Source of the DNA: Cryomorphaceae bacterium | GTDB lineage: Bacteria; Bacteroidota; Bacteroidia; Flavobacteriales; Schleiferiaceae | Length of the DNA stretch: 64,000 nt | Assembly: GCA_003566715.1 (NCBI GenBank) | Contig: PXCF01000135.1 | Span: 1 to 64,000 of the forward strand | Direction: 5' to 3' | Shown here: one piece after another, positions 46,901 to 56,273 of the stretch | Layout of the letters: the number at the start of each line of letters is the position of its first letter | How positions within the stretch are numbered: position 1 is the first letter of the stretch | Translations under genes and position numbers: made by a program | Notes under the pieces: model-generated | What the model was told of the DNA's origin: nothing | The model's database searches: none | What the model saw: only the letters and a program-made list of their open reading frames with translations

Positions 46901-48802
46901 AAATACATTTACCTTGAGGCTACTACTTGCTTTGATAAAGTAGCCGAATTGTATACACCTTGTATTGATTTAGACGGCACTTCGTCTCCTATTCTAGAGT
47001 TTTATCACCACCGAAGAGGCAACTCTATTGGCCCACTTCATGTTGATGTTTTCCACGAAGGCAAATGGAAACAACTCATGCCAAGTATTACGGTAAACAC
47101 CGGTAATAGCTGGGTTAGGTATGAGGCCAATTTGGTTCCCTACGTAGGAGAGAAAATTGCCATACGCTTTGTCGGGGAAACCATAGGGAGTTGGCAAGGA
47201 GATATTGCATTGGATGACATCGCCGTGATTGAGAGTACCGATATCCCCACAGCTGATTTCAGCGCGAATACCACGGTTGCGTGTCCAAACATACCTATAT
47301 CGTTTACCGATCAAAGTACAGGCGCTCCAAACAACTGGGCTTGGAGCTTTAGTCCTTCGTCAGGGGTATCTCCAGCAGCAGGTAGTTCATTTACCGATCC
47401 TGATCCCGTCGTTGAATTTCAAAATACAGGGTTTTACAATGTCACATTGATTGCAACAAATAACAATGGTGGTGACACCCTTACAAGAAGCATGTACATA
47501 GAAATCACCAACGGTGATACCCTTCCCTACTTTGGTATATACACAACCAGCACAACCGGAGATGCACTTCCTGGATGGAGCATTGATAATCCGGATAACG
47601 ACGAAACTTGGGAGCGCGTTCTCAATACACCAAACCCCGCAAGTAATGTGGCCGTTAGAGTAGATAACTTCAGTTACAATGCCCCAGGCGAGCGTGATCA
47701 CCTCATTACTCAGCCGTTTGATTTAAGTCAAAAGCAAAATGCCTTTTTATTGTTTGACTTTGCTTACGCGCCATTTAACGTAAACTTTACGGATTCCCTG
47801 GAAATCTCCATTGCCGTAGGATGTGAAGGGTCGTTTGATACCGTTGTCTACATCAATGGCGGCATGAACTTTTCGTCCATAGGTGGTGCCCAGAATAGTT
47901 TGTTTATTCCCACGGCCAGTCAGTGGAGTACAGATACCCTCGACTTATCAGTCTTTACCGGAAATAGCATCAGAGTGCGCTTTACCAACATCAATGGGTT
48001 TGGTAATGCTTTGTATTTGAATAACTTTCGCTTAACAGATACCTTGGCACAATCCCCTACCGTTGATTTATCGGTTAGTAGCAGCGATGCATGCGTGGGC
48101 GCAGCCGTAACCTTTAGTCAAACGTCCAGTAATGCACAAAACTTTCAGTGGTCGTTTGGCAACAACGCAACACCCTCTACGGCTACCGGGCCAGGTCCAC
48201 ACAGTGTTACGTATAGCAGTACGGGGAACCGAACTGCAACGATTACCGCTTTGAGTGCTGGAGGACAAGCGCAGGATCAGATAGCCATATCCGTGGTGGA
48301 CCGTCCTTTTGCGGCGTTTTCCGAAAGCATCAACCAGTTGACGGTAGACTTTACGGATGCATCCATCGGAAACCCCACTTCATGGATATGGGACTTTGGT
48401 GATGGCGACAGTGCCTTCGTACAGAACCCTTCGCATACCTATGCCTCATCAGGAAGCTATACCGTTGTGCTTACAGCCCTTAACGACTGTGGAGGAAGAA
48501 GCTTTACACGTACGGTAAACGTACAAGGTTTGTTTAACGAAAGCTTCAACAATCGTGCAGAGTGGAATCTCTTCCCTAATCCGGGAGCAGGCGTGTTCAC
48601 CGTTGAAATACCATCAAACGCAGACGTTTTCCGCATTCAAATGGTAGATATAGGCGGACAAACCCTTATGGATAATATGATAACAGTTCCTTCGGAAACA
48701 GCTGATTTTTCTGTTGACCACCTGGCCTCCGGCGTTTACATCGTTAGGCTCTATCACAGATTTGGCGTTAAGTCGTTCCGCTATACCCTCACCAACAAGT
48801 GA
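43925..48802 (+). CDS. S8 (subtilisin-like) serine protease with PKD domains and T9SS type-A sorting tail
   Basis: Asp region VSLGDNGAIG, His region SGDHGDHVAGTIFG, Ser region TKTGTSMACPGVSGA; PKD-like repeats (WIWDFGDGDSAFVQNPSHTYASSGSYTVVLTA); C-terminal NLFPNPGAGVFTVEI. Confidence 0.94.
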   Translation: MKREFYLAAIFFLSSLLLFSQPKILLNNGVVELRENVEEHNIQNNELFNGKAVRVIQFNRIPDAKTLATIKTSGIDLLDYLPHNAYLAAIPSNISPSQLKLMGVRSSVVPDEVFKLSPNLFKGRIPEHADMGNDRVEVVVVPYKHIPVQALHSFINELPMFDILETQDNDLQYIEAICRIEDLPKLANHPYIGFIQEAEVPGEPENNTAITSHRVNTANGTDAPGYGYTGAGVKVSLGDNGAIGPHIDYAGRLDQSRAGPSSGDHGDHVAGTIFGAGNRNPRGRGMAPGSEMLYYTYPANLNNAASDYVNDNIRITSSSFSNGCNAGYTNFARVMDQTSHQLSGLLHVFSAGNNGTSDCSYGAGGGWGNITGGHKLGKNVIAVANVTRLDNIASSSSRGPATDGRLKPEVAAVGTQVFSTTFPHNYTTKTGTSMACPGVSGALTLLYEAYEDLNSDSANGGLMKALLMNGSDDLGNPGPDFIYGYGRINIRKSLRMIEENWFTSGSVAQNDSNTHVINVPAGTSSMRVMLYWVDREGNLSASKALVNDLDLKLHQGANTFLPFTLNPTPNVAALNANAVPGIDTLNNSEQIVINNPSAGNYTVSVKGTAIPFGAQAYFITYYFEDEPLTLTHPVGGETFTPGSSEIIRWDAPSNSGTFTLQYSTNSGSSWININSSVAGSSRNFTWTVPSTLNDQIKVRITRGSEISESGNLVIAPVPNNLAINQICPDTTTITWGAVNNATGYVVYKLGNMYMDSIGYTTSTSFTIPNVSAFDENWYSVATVASNDGIGRRANAVQADGSGPVNCIVNNDIAALALLSPSSGLAPSCVSDSLPVEIWVKNNGINPISEFTLSFRIDSGSITTDSITMAIPPGDSVLVSGPNKIVPLSGTLNNIKVWVNIPNDQSLRNDTVYSTIQLYGTGSVNIPFIQNFDSDGNCSTASNCEQEICPLTQGFINAENGVFDDIDWRVNNGTTPSNNTGPNVDNTLGTSAGKYIYLEATTCFDKVAELYTPCIDLDGTSSPILEFYHHRRGNSIGPLHVDVFHEGKWKQLMPSITVNTGNSWVRYEANLVPYVGEKIAIRFVGETIGSWQGDIALDDIAVIESTDIPTADFSANTTVACPNIPISFTDQSTGAPNNWAWSFSPSSGVSPAAGSSFTDPDPVVEFQNTGFYNVTLIATNNNGGDTLTRSMYIEITNGDTLPYFGIYTTSTTGDALPGWSIDNPDNDETWERVLNTPNPASNVAVRVDNFSYNAPGERDHLITQPFDLSQKQNAFLLFDFAYAPFNVNFTDSLEISIAVGCEGSFDTVVYINGGMNFSSIGGAQNSLFIPTASQWSTDTLDLSVFTGNSIRVRFTNINGFGNALYLNNFRLTDTLAQSPTVDLSVSSSDACVGAAVTFSQTSSNAQNFQWSFGNNATPSTATGPGPHSVTYSSTGNRTATITALSAGGQAQDQIAISVVDRPFAAFSESINQLTVDFTDASIGNPTSWIWDFGDGDSAFVQNPSHTYASSGSYTVVLTALNDCGGRSFTRTVNVQGLFNESFNNRAEWNLFPNPGAGVFTVEIPSNADVFRIQMVDIGGQTLMDNMITVPSETADFSVDHLASGVYIVRLYHRFGVKSFRYTLTNK

Positions 48803-49494
48803 TCAAAGAGCTGTTTTTCGATTTAGATCACACGTTGTGGGATTTTGATAAAAATTCCCGTGAAACCCTATATGAGCTTTTCTGCGAGGTAAAACTTGCA
48901 GAAAAGCTCATCGTATTTGACGACTTTATCAAAGTCTATAACGAGATAAACGACATCCTTTGGAATGAATATCGGTACGGACGAATTTCTAAAGATAAAT
49001 TACGGCATGTTCGATTTGAAAAAACGTTGAAACAAATCGGAGCGTATGACAAGGCAACCGAAACATTTTTTACCGAAGAATACATCAACCGTTCTCCATT
49101 GAAGAAAAATCTAATACCGGGGACACTTGAAACACTAAACCTGTTAAAAAACAGAGGGTACAATATGCACATCATCACCAATGGGTTTAGTGAAGTTCAA
49201 CACACCAAGTTATCTCGCACTGGACTCGCTCCATTTTTTGATGCTATAGTAACCAGCGATGAGATTGGGGTCAACAAACCAGACATCAAAATATTTCACG
49301 CAGCACTTAAAAAAGCAAACGCCCGTCAAAGGGAAAGCATGATGATAGGCGATCATTTAATGGCCGATATCATAGGCGCCAGAAGAGCTGGTTTACAACA
49401 AGGGTATTTCAATCCCACAAACAAGCCGCACAAGGAAAAGGTAACTCTTGAGTTTTCGCAGATGAAGGTTCTCCCGGAGTTACTCTTGAGATGA
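48799..49494 (+). CDS. YjjG-like HAD nucleotidase
   Basis: LFFDLDHTLWDFDKNS; IITNGFSEVQ; MIGDHLMADIIGA; GTG start overlaps upstream stop. Confidence 0.92.
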   Translation: MIKELFFDLDHTLWDFDKNSRETLYELFCEVKLAEKLIVFDDFIKVYNEINDILWNEYRYGRISKDKLRHVRFEKTLKQIGAYDKATETFFTEEYINRSPLKKNLIPGTLETLNLLKNRGYNMHIITNGFSEVQHTKLSRTGLAPFFDAIVTSDEIGVNKPDIKIFHAALKKANARQRESMMIGDHLMADIIGARRAGLQQGYFNPTNKPHKEKVTLEFSQMKVLPELLLR

Positions 49495-49917
49495 TGATCC
49501 CTTAGGGGTGTCTCGACCTCCGATGACAACATATTCAAATACTTGCCAGTTTACTCGATCACCATCCACTTTACTGGGGTCTCCTAGCAACTGACAACTT
49601 ATGATATCTCCTTGTTTAATTCCGGGAAAGTCAAAACCTAGATTCTCGTATTTTGGCTGTTGCCTGGTTGGTTTGGTGGTATAGTGAAACGTCACCATTA
49701 CAAACTCGCCAACTTGAGGTTTAAATTTACTTCCTTCCGATAAGCGACTTACCTCTTTTACGTGCACGACAGCATGTTCATCAGATTGCGGCACCACATT
49801 TATGACCTCTAAAGTAACCTTGTGAAACTCTTTATTGAGGTTTCTAACTGAATTATTTTGACCATAAGCGAAGGCAGCGGTCATCATAAGTGCAATCAAA
49901 GTAAATGCGTTACGCAT
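49480..49917 (-). CDS. Small secreted protein
   Basis: Signal peptide MRNAFTLIALMMTAAFAYGQ. Confidence 0.7.
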   Translation of the reverse strand: MRNAFTLIALMMTAAFAYGQNNSVRNLNKEFHKVTLEVINVVPQSDEHAVVHVKEVSRLSEGSKFKPQVGEFVMVTFHYTTKPTRQQPKYENLGFDFPGIKQGDIISCQLLGDPSKVDGDRVNWQVFEYVVIGGRDTPKGSSSQE

Positions 49918-50063
49918 GAAGATCAAGGTTTAGATATAGAATGTCAAACTTAGTACATAATGCTGAGCTATCGTGCACATTTTAGGCCAAATATTGTTGA
50001 ATCAATAACAATAATCAAAAAGGGTTTCGAGTTCCCTTTTGTTATTCCTACTTTTGGCACGTT

Positions 50064-50711
50064 ATGAACCGTATACAAAACACAGATATTCCCGGATATT
50101 TAGGCAAACGAATCGCTGAAGGAGAGCACCAACAGCAAGACTTTAAATTTGCCATTAACGACGCGCGAAAAATAGCCGAAACGCTATCCGCATTTGCCAA
50201 TACCGATGGCGGTCGCCTACTGGTAGGAGTCAAGGACAATGGCAAAATAGCCGGGGTGAGAAACGACGAAGAAATGTACATGATCGAAGGCGCTGCTGAT
50301 TTGTACTGCAATCCGCCGGTAAAAATGGAGTTTCAAGTATGGGAGATCGACAGTAAACGCGTACTCGAGGTTTGGATCAACGCATCGCCTAGTCGACCAC
50401 ACAAAGCGAAAACCGAAGACGGAAACTGGCGGGCTTTTATTCGCGTAAGAGACGAAAATTTTATAGCCTCTCCCGTTCACCTTGAGCGTTGGGCACACGA
50501 AGACAAATCGGAGACACCTCCGGGTGCATTTACCGAAGACGAAAAAACACTTCTTAAAATCATACGTGAAGAACCACTTACGCTTAATCAACTCTGTAAA
50601 AAATCTGAATTCTTTCGTCGAGACGTTATCCGTTCCTTGGGTGCTTTTTTTCGTTGGAACCTTATCAAGTTGTTTAGGGAAAAGGGTAAGTGGATGATTG
50701 ATATCGTTTAG
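50064..50711 (+). CDS. AlbA_2/Schlafen-type putative nucleic-acid-binding protein
   Basis: EHQQQDFKFAINDARKIAETLSAFANTDGGRLLVGVKDNGKIAGV. Confidence 0.85.
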   Translation: MNRIQNTDIPGYLGKRIAEGEHQQQDFKFAINDARKIAETLSAFANTDGGRLLVGVKDNGKIAGVRNDEEMYMIEGAADLYCNPPVKMEFQVWEIDSKRVLEVWINASPSRPHKAKTEDGNWRAFIRVRDENFIASPVHLERWAHEDKSETPPGAFTEDEKTLLKIIREEPLTLNQLCKKSEFFRRDVIRSLGAFFRWNLIKLFREKGKWMIDIV

Positions 50712-50816
50712 TAGTTGTCTATAAGTTCTGATAGATGCGGAACAGGATAATAGTAGCTTCCAACATTCATTTTCAAAATGCCTTAATTAATGTCATTGTC
50801 GCTTATTTTTGCCGAT

Positions 50817-51470
50817 ATGATCATAGCACAGGGCATTTACAAATCTTTTGGAGACCTTACCGTTTTAAAAGACGTAAGTCTAACCGTTGAGAAAGGCGAA
50901 GTGGTTTCATTGGCTGGCGCCTCCGGTGCAGGAAAAACAACTTTACTGCAAATTTTAGGCACCTTAGACACGCCGGACAAGGGACATGTTTTTTTAGAAG
51001 GCAATGAAGTAACCAATCTCAATGACAGCGACTTGGCGCAATTTCGCAACCGACGAATAGGTTTTGTGTTTCAGTTTCACCATCTACTTCCCGAGTTTAC
51101 CGCATGGGAAAATATTGCCATCCCTGCCATGATTGGAGGCATGTCGCGCAAAGAGGCTCATAAAAAGGCCTTAGAAAAGCTGTCTTTGGTCGGCTTGAAA
51201 GACCGCGCCGAACATCGTCCGGGTGAACTATCCGGCGGTGAATGTCAACGTGTGGCTGTGGCCCGGGCGCTTATCAACGACCCGGCCATTATTTTGGCCG
51301 ATGAGCCCACCGGTAGTCTGGACTCGCAAAACGCCTTACAAATCCATGAGTTGTTTCTCAAGCTTCGCCAGGAGCTCGGACAAACGTTTTTAATCATTAC
51401 CCACAACGAAAAGTTGGCACAAATGGCTGACCGCACCATTCACATCAAAGATGGGCGTATTGCACCATGA
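50817..51470 (+). CDS. lolD: Lipoprotein-releasing ABC transporter ATP-binding protein (LolD-like)
   Basis: [48 protein letters not shown]. Confidence 0.88.
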   Translation: MIIAQGIYKSFGDLTVLKDVSLTVEKGEVVSLAGASGAGKTTLLQILGTLDTPDKGHVFLEGNEVTNLNDSDLAQFRNRRIGFVFQFHHLLPEFTAWENIAIPAMIGGMSRKEAHKKALEKLSLVGLKDRAEHRPGELSGGECQRVAVARALINDPAIILADEPTGSLDSQNALQIHELFLKLRQELGQTFLIITHNEKLAQMADRTIHIKDGRIAP

Positions 51471-52231
51471 AACACGTTCACAAACGCTTATTGGAATGGG
51501 CTGAGTCGCGCAACACCACCGACTTCATACCCGACGATCCCATAGAAATACCCCACCGGTTTTCCCGGAAAGAGGACATTGAGGTTGCAGCTTTTTTTGC
51601 GGCCCTATTTGCTTGGGGACAAAGAACCACCATCCGTAAGAAAACCAACGACTTGCTCAGCCGAATGGACAACGATCCTTTTGCGTTTGTGATGCACGCC
51701 TCTACTGATGACCTTCGCGTGCTTGATGGCTTTGTTCACCGCACCTTCAATCATCACGACATTGTTGATTTATTGATGGCTCTGAGAGCCACTCAGAAGG
51801 AAACAAATGATTGGTCTATACTCTTCACACCATCAGAAAGCGAAATTAATTATGGTCCGGCCATTTCCCGCTTTCGCACACGCATGCTTCAACACGTAAG
51901 CAATCCTCAACGGGTATCGCGCTTTTTATCCGATCCATTAAAAGGCAGTGCCGCCAAGCGCCTCGTCATGTTTCTTCGCTGGATGGTAAGGCGCGACAAT
52001 GTCGGTGTAGATTTTGGCATTTGGACGCAATTACCCATGCATAAATTGTCTTGCCCTCTGGATGTGCACACCGCCAGAACTGCGCGACACCTCAAACTCA
52101 TTTCCCGAAAGCAAAACGATTGGGCGACCGTGGAAGAACTCGATGCTGCACTGAGAAAAATCGATCCCAAAGACCCGGCGAGATTTGACTTTGCTCTGTT
52201 TTCCATGAGTGTAGAGGGGTTTCCTGATTAA
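51467..52231 (+). CDS. TIGR02757 family protein
   Basis: [53 protein letters not shown]. Confidence 0.88.
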   Translation: MKHVHKRLLEWAESRNTTDFIPDDPIEIPHRFSRKEDIEVAAFFAALFAWGQRTTIRKKTNDLLSRMDNDPFAFVMHASTDDLRVLDGFVHRTFNHHDIVDLLMALRATQKETNDWSILFTPSESEINYGPAISRFRTRMLQHVSNPQRVSRFLSDPLKGSAAKRLVMFLRWMVRRDNVGVDFGIWTQLPMHKLSCPLDVHTARTARHLKLISRKQNDWATVEELDAALRKIDPKDPARFDFALFSMSVEGFPD

Positions 52232-52242
52232 GGTCTTTTTAC

Positions 52243-52273
52243 TTGTAAAAACCAGGGCAAAAACTTACCTTTG
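52243..52273 (+). promoter_or_regulatory. umuDC promoter: TTG (52243..52245), 20-nt spacer, TACCTTTG (52266..52273)
   Basis: Close match to Bacteroidota -33/-7 elements. Confidence 0.65.
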
Positions 52274-52361
52274 TTGCACAACTACACAGCTGTATACGCA
52301 CCGCATTCACGGCTTTAAAAAGTGTATAACACCATCTTACCATACACGAAATGAAAGGAAT

Positions 52362-52802
52362 ATGAGTAGAAAGCCTTCAAATAGCATAGAAATATATCAC
52401 GTTGATACTGCAACCGAATTGGAACTGCCTTTGGTCACCGAAGGCATCAGTGCCGGCTTCCCCTCCCCTGCCCTTGATTTCGTAGACCAGACCATTGATT
52501 TGAACAAGCAGCTCATTCGCCACCCCTCGGCCACCTTTTACGGCCGAGTAAAGGGCTTGTCGCTCAAAGATGCCGGTATCGACGACGATGACTTGCTGAT
52601 CATCGACCGCAGTTTGGAACCGGAAAGCGGAAAAATCGCCGTGTGCTATATCGACGGGGAATTTACCGCCAAACGCATTGAAGTTAAAAATAAAGAGCTC
52701 TGGTTAATGCCGGAGAATGAAGCCTATCCGCCTTTGAAGGTATCCGAAGACAGCAACTTTGTCATTTGGGGAATTGTTACTCACGTCATTAAATCTCTGT
52801 AG
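52362..52802 (+). CDS. umuD: UmuD-like S24 peptidase
   Basis: AGFPSPALDFVDQTIDLNKQLIRHPSATFYGRVKGLSL; IDGEFTAKRI. Confidence 0.93.
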   Translation: MSRKPSNSIEIYHVDTATELELPLVTEGISAGFPSPALDFVDQTIDLNKQLIRHPSATFYGRVKGLSLKDAGIDDDDLLIIDRSLEPESGKIAVCYIDGEFTAKRIEVKNKELWLMPENEAYPPLKVSEDSNFVIWGIVTHVIKSL

Positions 52803-52803
52803 C

Positions 52804-54063
52804 ATGTTTGCTCTCGTTGACTGCAATAACTTCTATGCTTCTTGTGAACGCATCTTTCGTCCGGACTTAGAAAACAAGCCCATCGTCGTATTGTCTAATA
52901 ACGACGGATGTGTGATTGCCCGCAGCAACGAAGCCAAAGCCCTCAACATTCCCATGGGCGCTCCGGCCTTCGAATACGCCAAAGTATTTGAACGACATGA
53001 CGTCAAGGTGTTCTCGGCCAACTTTGCCCTTTACGGAGACATGAGTAATCGGGTGATGAGCATTTTGAGCGGCTACAGCCCAGACGTTGAAATTTACAGC
53101 ATCGATGAAGCATTCTTGAAGTTCAGTGGTTTTACGCACTTTAATTTAACCGAGCAGGGGCTATCTATGCGGAAGCAAGTGGCGCAGTGGACCGGCATTC
53201 CCATCAGTGTAGGGATTGCGCCCACAAAAGCCCTTTCTAAAGTGGCCAACCGCATTGCTAAGAAGTTTCCGGAACGCACAGAAAGCGTGTACGTTATCGA
53301 TAGCGAAGAAAAGCGCATCAAGGCTCTAAAATGGCTGGCTATTGAAGATGTATGGGGTATAGGGCGAAGACATGCCAAGCGACTAAAAGCATTGCACATT
53401 CACACCGCTCTCGACTTTACCGGCCTTGACGATGCCTGGGTACGCAAGCATATGTCGGTCGTGGGACTGCGACTAAAGCACGAACTACAAGGCTTATGCC
53501 GCCTCGACCTAGAAGAAGTTCAGGCCAAAAAAAGCATTGCCACCACGCGATCGTTTGAAACGCTTTATACCGAGTTTGCGGATCTCAAAGAACGCGTTAC
53601 CACCTTTGCCGTTTCCTGTGCAGAAAAGCTCAGAAAACAGAAAAGTTGCTGCAATGCGTTGACGGTATTTATTCATACCAACCCCTTTCGCTCCGACCTT
53701 CCACAACACAGCAGAAGCGTAACACTTAAACTTCCCTTCGCCACCAATTCCAGTATTGAATTAAGCCAGTTTGCCCTGCAAGCCCTCCGACAAATATTTA
53801 AATCGGGGTACCACTACAAAAAGGCGGGGGTGATTGTCCACGACTTTAGCCCGCACGAGAATCAACAATTAAAATTGTTTGAAAATCGCGATCTGCGCCA
53901 CATTCCGGTAATGGAAGCCATTGACGCAATTAACCAGCGCTTTGGCCAACAAAAAGTGCGCTTGGCGGCACAAGATCAAAAGCGGATATGGAAAATGAAG
54001 CAACAACGACTTTCGCCCTGTTATACCACCAATATCCGTGATGTCATCACCATTAACGTGTGA
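52804..54063 (+). CDS. umuC: Y-family DNA polymerase V catalytic subunit
   Basis: FALVDCNNFYASCERIFRPDLENKPIVVLSNNDGCVIARSNEAK; YSIDEAFLKF. Confidence 0.96.
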   Translation: MFALVDCNNFYASCERIFRPDLENKPIVVLSNNDGCVIARSNEAKALNIPMGAPAFEYAKVFERHDVKVFSANFALYGDMSNRVMSILSGYSPDVEIYSIDEAFLKFSGFTHFNLTEQGLSMRKQVAQWTGIPISVGIAPTKALSKVANRIAKKFPERTESVYVIDSEEKRIKALKWLAIEDVWGIGRRHAKRLKALHIHTALDFTGLDDAWVRKHMSVVGLRLKHELQGLCRLDLEEVQAKKSIATTRSFETLYTEFADLKERVTTFAVSCAEKLRKQKSCCNALTVFIHTNPFRSDLPQHSRSVTLKLPFATNSSIELSQFALQALRQIFKSGYHYKKAGVIVHDFSPHENQQLKLFENRDLRHIPVMEAIDAINQRFGQQKVRLAAQDQKRIWKMKQQRLSPCYTTNIRDVITINV

Positions 54064-54127
54064 CGAAATTCCAATGTGACACAACCACCTTTTTGTTGTA
54101 ATTTAGTGCAATAAAATTCATCTGCGA

Positions 54128-56254
54128 ATGAAAGTAAACATATACGCATGCTTGCTCGTTGCTTTGACCATCCCGTATGCCGTTAATGCGCAAAAAATTG
54201 ACTTCAAGGGAGAAAAAGTCTACGTATTTTCTCCAAAAGAAGCCATTGTAGATTTTGAAGCACACATTCAACACTTAGAAGCACCGGCACCTGGAGGTGA
54301 CACCTATCGCGGCTATTTACGCGAGCAGAGAAAAAAGGTGGCCGAAACACACCCGCCAAGACCACCACGCAAAACCTTTCAAATGAGAGACAGCACACTG
54401 AACCCCTTTGTTGAATGGGGGCAGCGTAAGTTTCGTGTCTTTAGAAACGGCGTTGAGCAAACCATTGTGGGTGGCATACCTAATGACAACACCTTAGCCA
54501 TCAGCAACGGCGGCATCATGCTTTCTGCCATCAACTCGTTGGTATACGCCTACGACACAAAAAACGATACCAACTTATTTGAAAACTTCACCGTTCCGTT
54601 ATCTCAATACGCACCCCCAACGGGCTCTGGAAACTTTTTCTACGACCCCAAACTGCAGTATGACCCGGAAGCCGATCGATTCATACTAACCTTTCTCGCA
54701 AACAATCAACCAAGTAATTCATTTCTCATCTTTGCATTTTCTTCGACCAATGACCCACGCGATGATTGGCACGTATACCGATTGCCGGGAAATCCACTCG
54801 ACAACAACCGTTGGACAGACTTTCCTTGTTTATCCGTTACTAAAGACGAAGTGATATATACCGCCAATCTCATCATACCAGATACCAGTTGGCAAGCAGG
54901 TTTCGACGGGAGTGTAATATGGCAAATTGACAAACACGCAGGATTTAATGGCGAAGATAGTCTACCGGCAAGATTATGGCACGACGTTAGACACAACGGG
55001 CGGTTTGTGAGAAACTTACATCCCGTCAATGGCGCCGAAGGTATTGCTGATGATGTTTACTTATTGTCTAACCGAAACTTTGACATAGCCAACGACACCT
55101 TTTTTGTCGCGCACCTTCAAGGCTCTTTATACGATGATGACGCAACTCTCACGGTAAAAGCCGCTGTAAGCAATAAGCCTTACGGACTTTCGCCTAATGG
55201 CCGACAGGCCAATTCTGATCCGAACGACCCAACCGACGGTTTGGATATCAACGACTCTCGTGTGCTGGGGGCGTTTTTAGAAAGTAATCGCATTCAATTT
55301 GTGGGCAACAGTGTAAATCCGGAAACAGGCTTGGCCGCCATCTACCACGGATTTGTAGAAAATCCCGATGGTGCCCCTAAAGTGACCGGGAATATCATTG
55401 GTCACGATACCAGAGACTTGGGATACCCCAACATCGCATGGACCGGCCAACAAAACCGGCAAGCTCAGGCTATCATTGGTTTTAACCACACCTCTCCTAC
55501 CGATTTTGCCGGTGTGAGTGCCATCTATTTTTCGAACGACTCCAAATACTCGGAAATTATTGAGTTAAAAGCTGGACTCGATTATGTCAGTCGCATTCCA
55601 GGTACATACGACCGCTGGGGAGATTACTTCGGTCTGCAGCGTGTTTACAACGAGCCGGAAGTTGTCTATTCTGCAGGGTTTTACGGCATCGGCTCTCCGG
55701 GAGGAATAAAACCCAGCGGAACGTGGTTTAATCGTTTGGTAAGTCCGGATACATCTAGAATGTTTGTACGTATTAACCCAATTAAAACAGGAGCCATTTG
55801 TGAAGGCGAATGTGAGGCCTTGGTTACCAATGGCAAAGCACCATACACCTACAATTGGCTGTCACACAATATCGATGACGGCAATGAAGTTTTACAAGAT
55901 GTCTGTAGAGCCGATACCGTTGTTTTAGAGGTGATCGACAGCAGAGGCACCCGTGTTTTAGATACCCTGATAATGCCTCTTTTTGAAGCAGATTATGAAC
56001 CGATGGCCTATCCCAATCCGTTCAGTGATAGAATTGCCATTCAATTCAATATGCCTGAGCGTGCTGAAGTGAGTATCTATCTCTATCACGTATCTGGTCA
56101 AATTGTAAAAGAAATCATTAGAAGGCCGGTAAAGGAAGGTTTAAATGAATTTTCTTTTCGCACCGCTCCACTTACGCCCGGACAATATGTGATTCGAGCG
56201 TTTAGTAACGACGACGAATTGTTTGTTAAGAAAATTACCAAACCTGCTTACTAA
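54128..56254 (+). CDS. Secreted protein with T9SS type-A sorting domain, 708 aa
   Basis: Signal peptide; C-terminus MAYPNPFSDRIAIQFNMPERAEVSIYLYHVSGQIV. Confidence 0.85.
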   Translation: MKVNIYACLLVALTIPYAVNAQKIDFKGEKVYVFSPKEAIVDFEAHIQHLEAPAPGGDTYRGYLREQRKKVAETHPPRPPRKTFQMRDSTLNPFVEWGQRKFRVFRNGVEQTIVGGIPNDNTLAISNGGIMLSAINSLVYAYDTKNDTNLFENFTVPLSQYAPPTGSGNFFYDPKLQYDPEADRFILTFLANNQPSNSFLIFAFSSTNDPRDDWHVYRLPGNPLDNNRWTDFPCLSVTKDEVIYTANLIIPDTSWQAGFDGSVIWQIDKHAGFNGEDSLPARLWHDVRHNGRFVRNLHPVNGAEGIADDVYLLSNRNFDIANDTFFVAHLQGSLYDDDATLTVKAAVSNKPYGLSPNGRQANSDPNDPTDGLDINDSRVLGAFLESNRIQFVGNSVNPETGLAAIYHGFVENPDGAPKVTGNIIGHDTRDLGYPNIAWTGQQNRQAQAIIGFNHTSPTDFAGVSAIYFSNDSKYSEIIELKAGLDYVSRIPGTYDRWGDYFGLQRVYNEPEVVYSAGFYGIGSPGGIKPSGTWFNRLVSPDTSRMFVRINPIKTGAICEGECEALVTNGKAPYTYNWLSHNIDDGNEVLQDVCRADTVVLEVIDSRGTRVLDTLIMPLFEADYEPMAYPNPFSDRIAIQFNMPERAEVSIYLYHVSGQIVKEIIRRPVKEGLNEFSFRTAPLTPGQYVIRAFSNDDELFVKKITKPAY

Positions 56255-56257
56255 AAA

Positions 56258-56273
56258 GACGTTTTTAAACGTC
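56258..56273 (-). terminator. Terminator-like hairpin overlapping the stop codon of the YopX-like gene
   Basis: On minus strand GACGTTTAAAAACGTC followed by TTTTT. Confidence 0.6.

Noticed and set aside
46085-47701. Antisense ORFs within the subtilase gene (e.g. 46198..46629, 46994..47314, 47387..47701)
   Set aside because: Shadow ORFs on the opposite strand of a coherent 1625-aa protein.
54066-54100. Hairpin ACAAC-CACCTTTTT-GTTGT after umuC
   Set aside because: Only 5-bp stem with a 9-nt T-rich loop; not convincing as a terminator.
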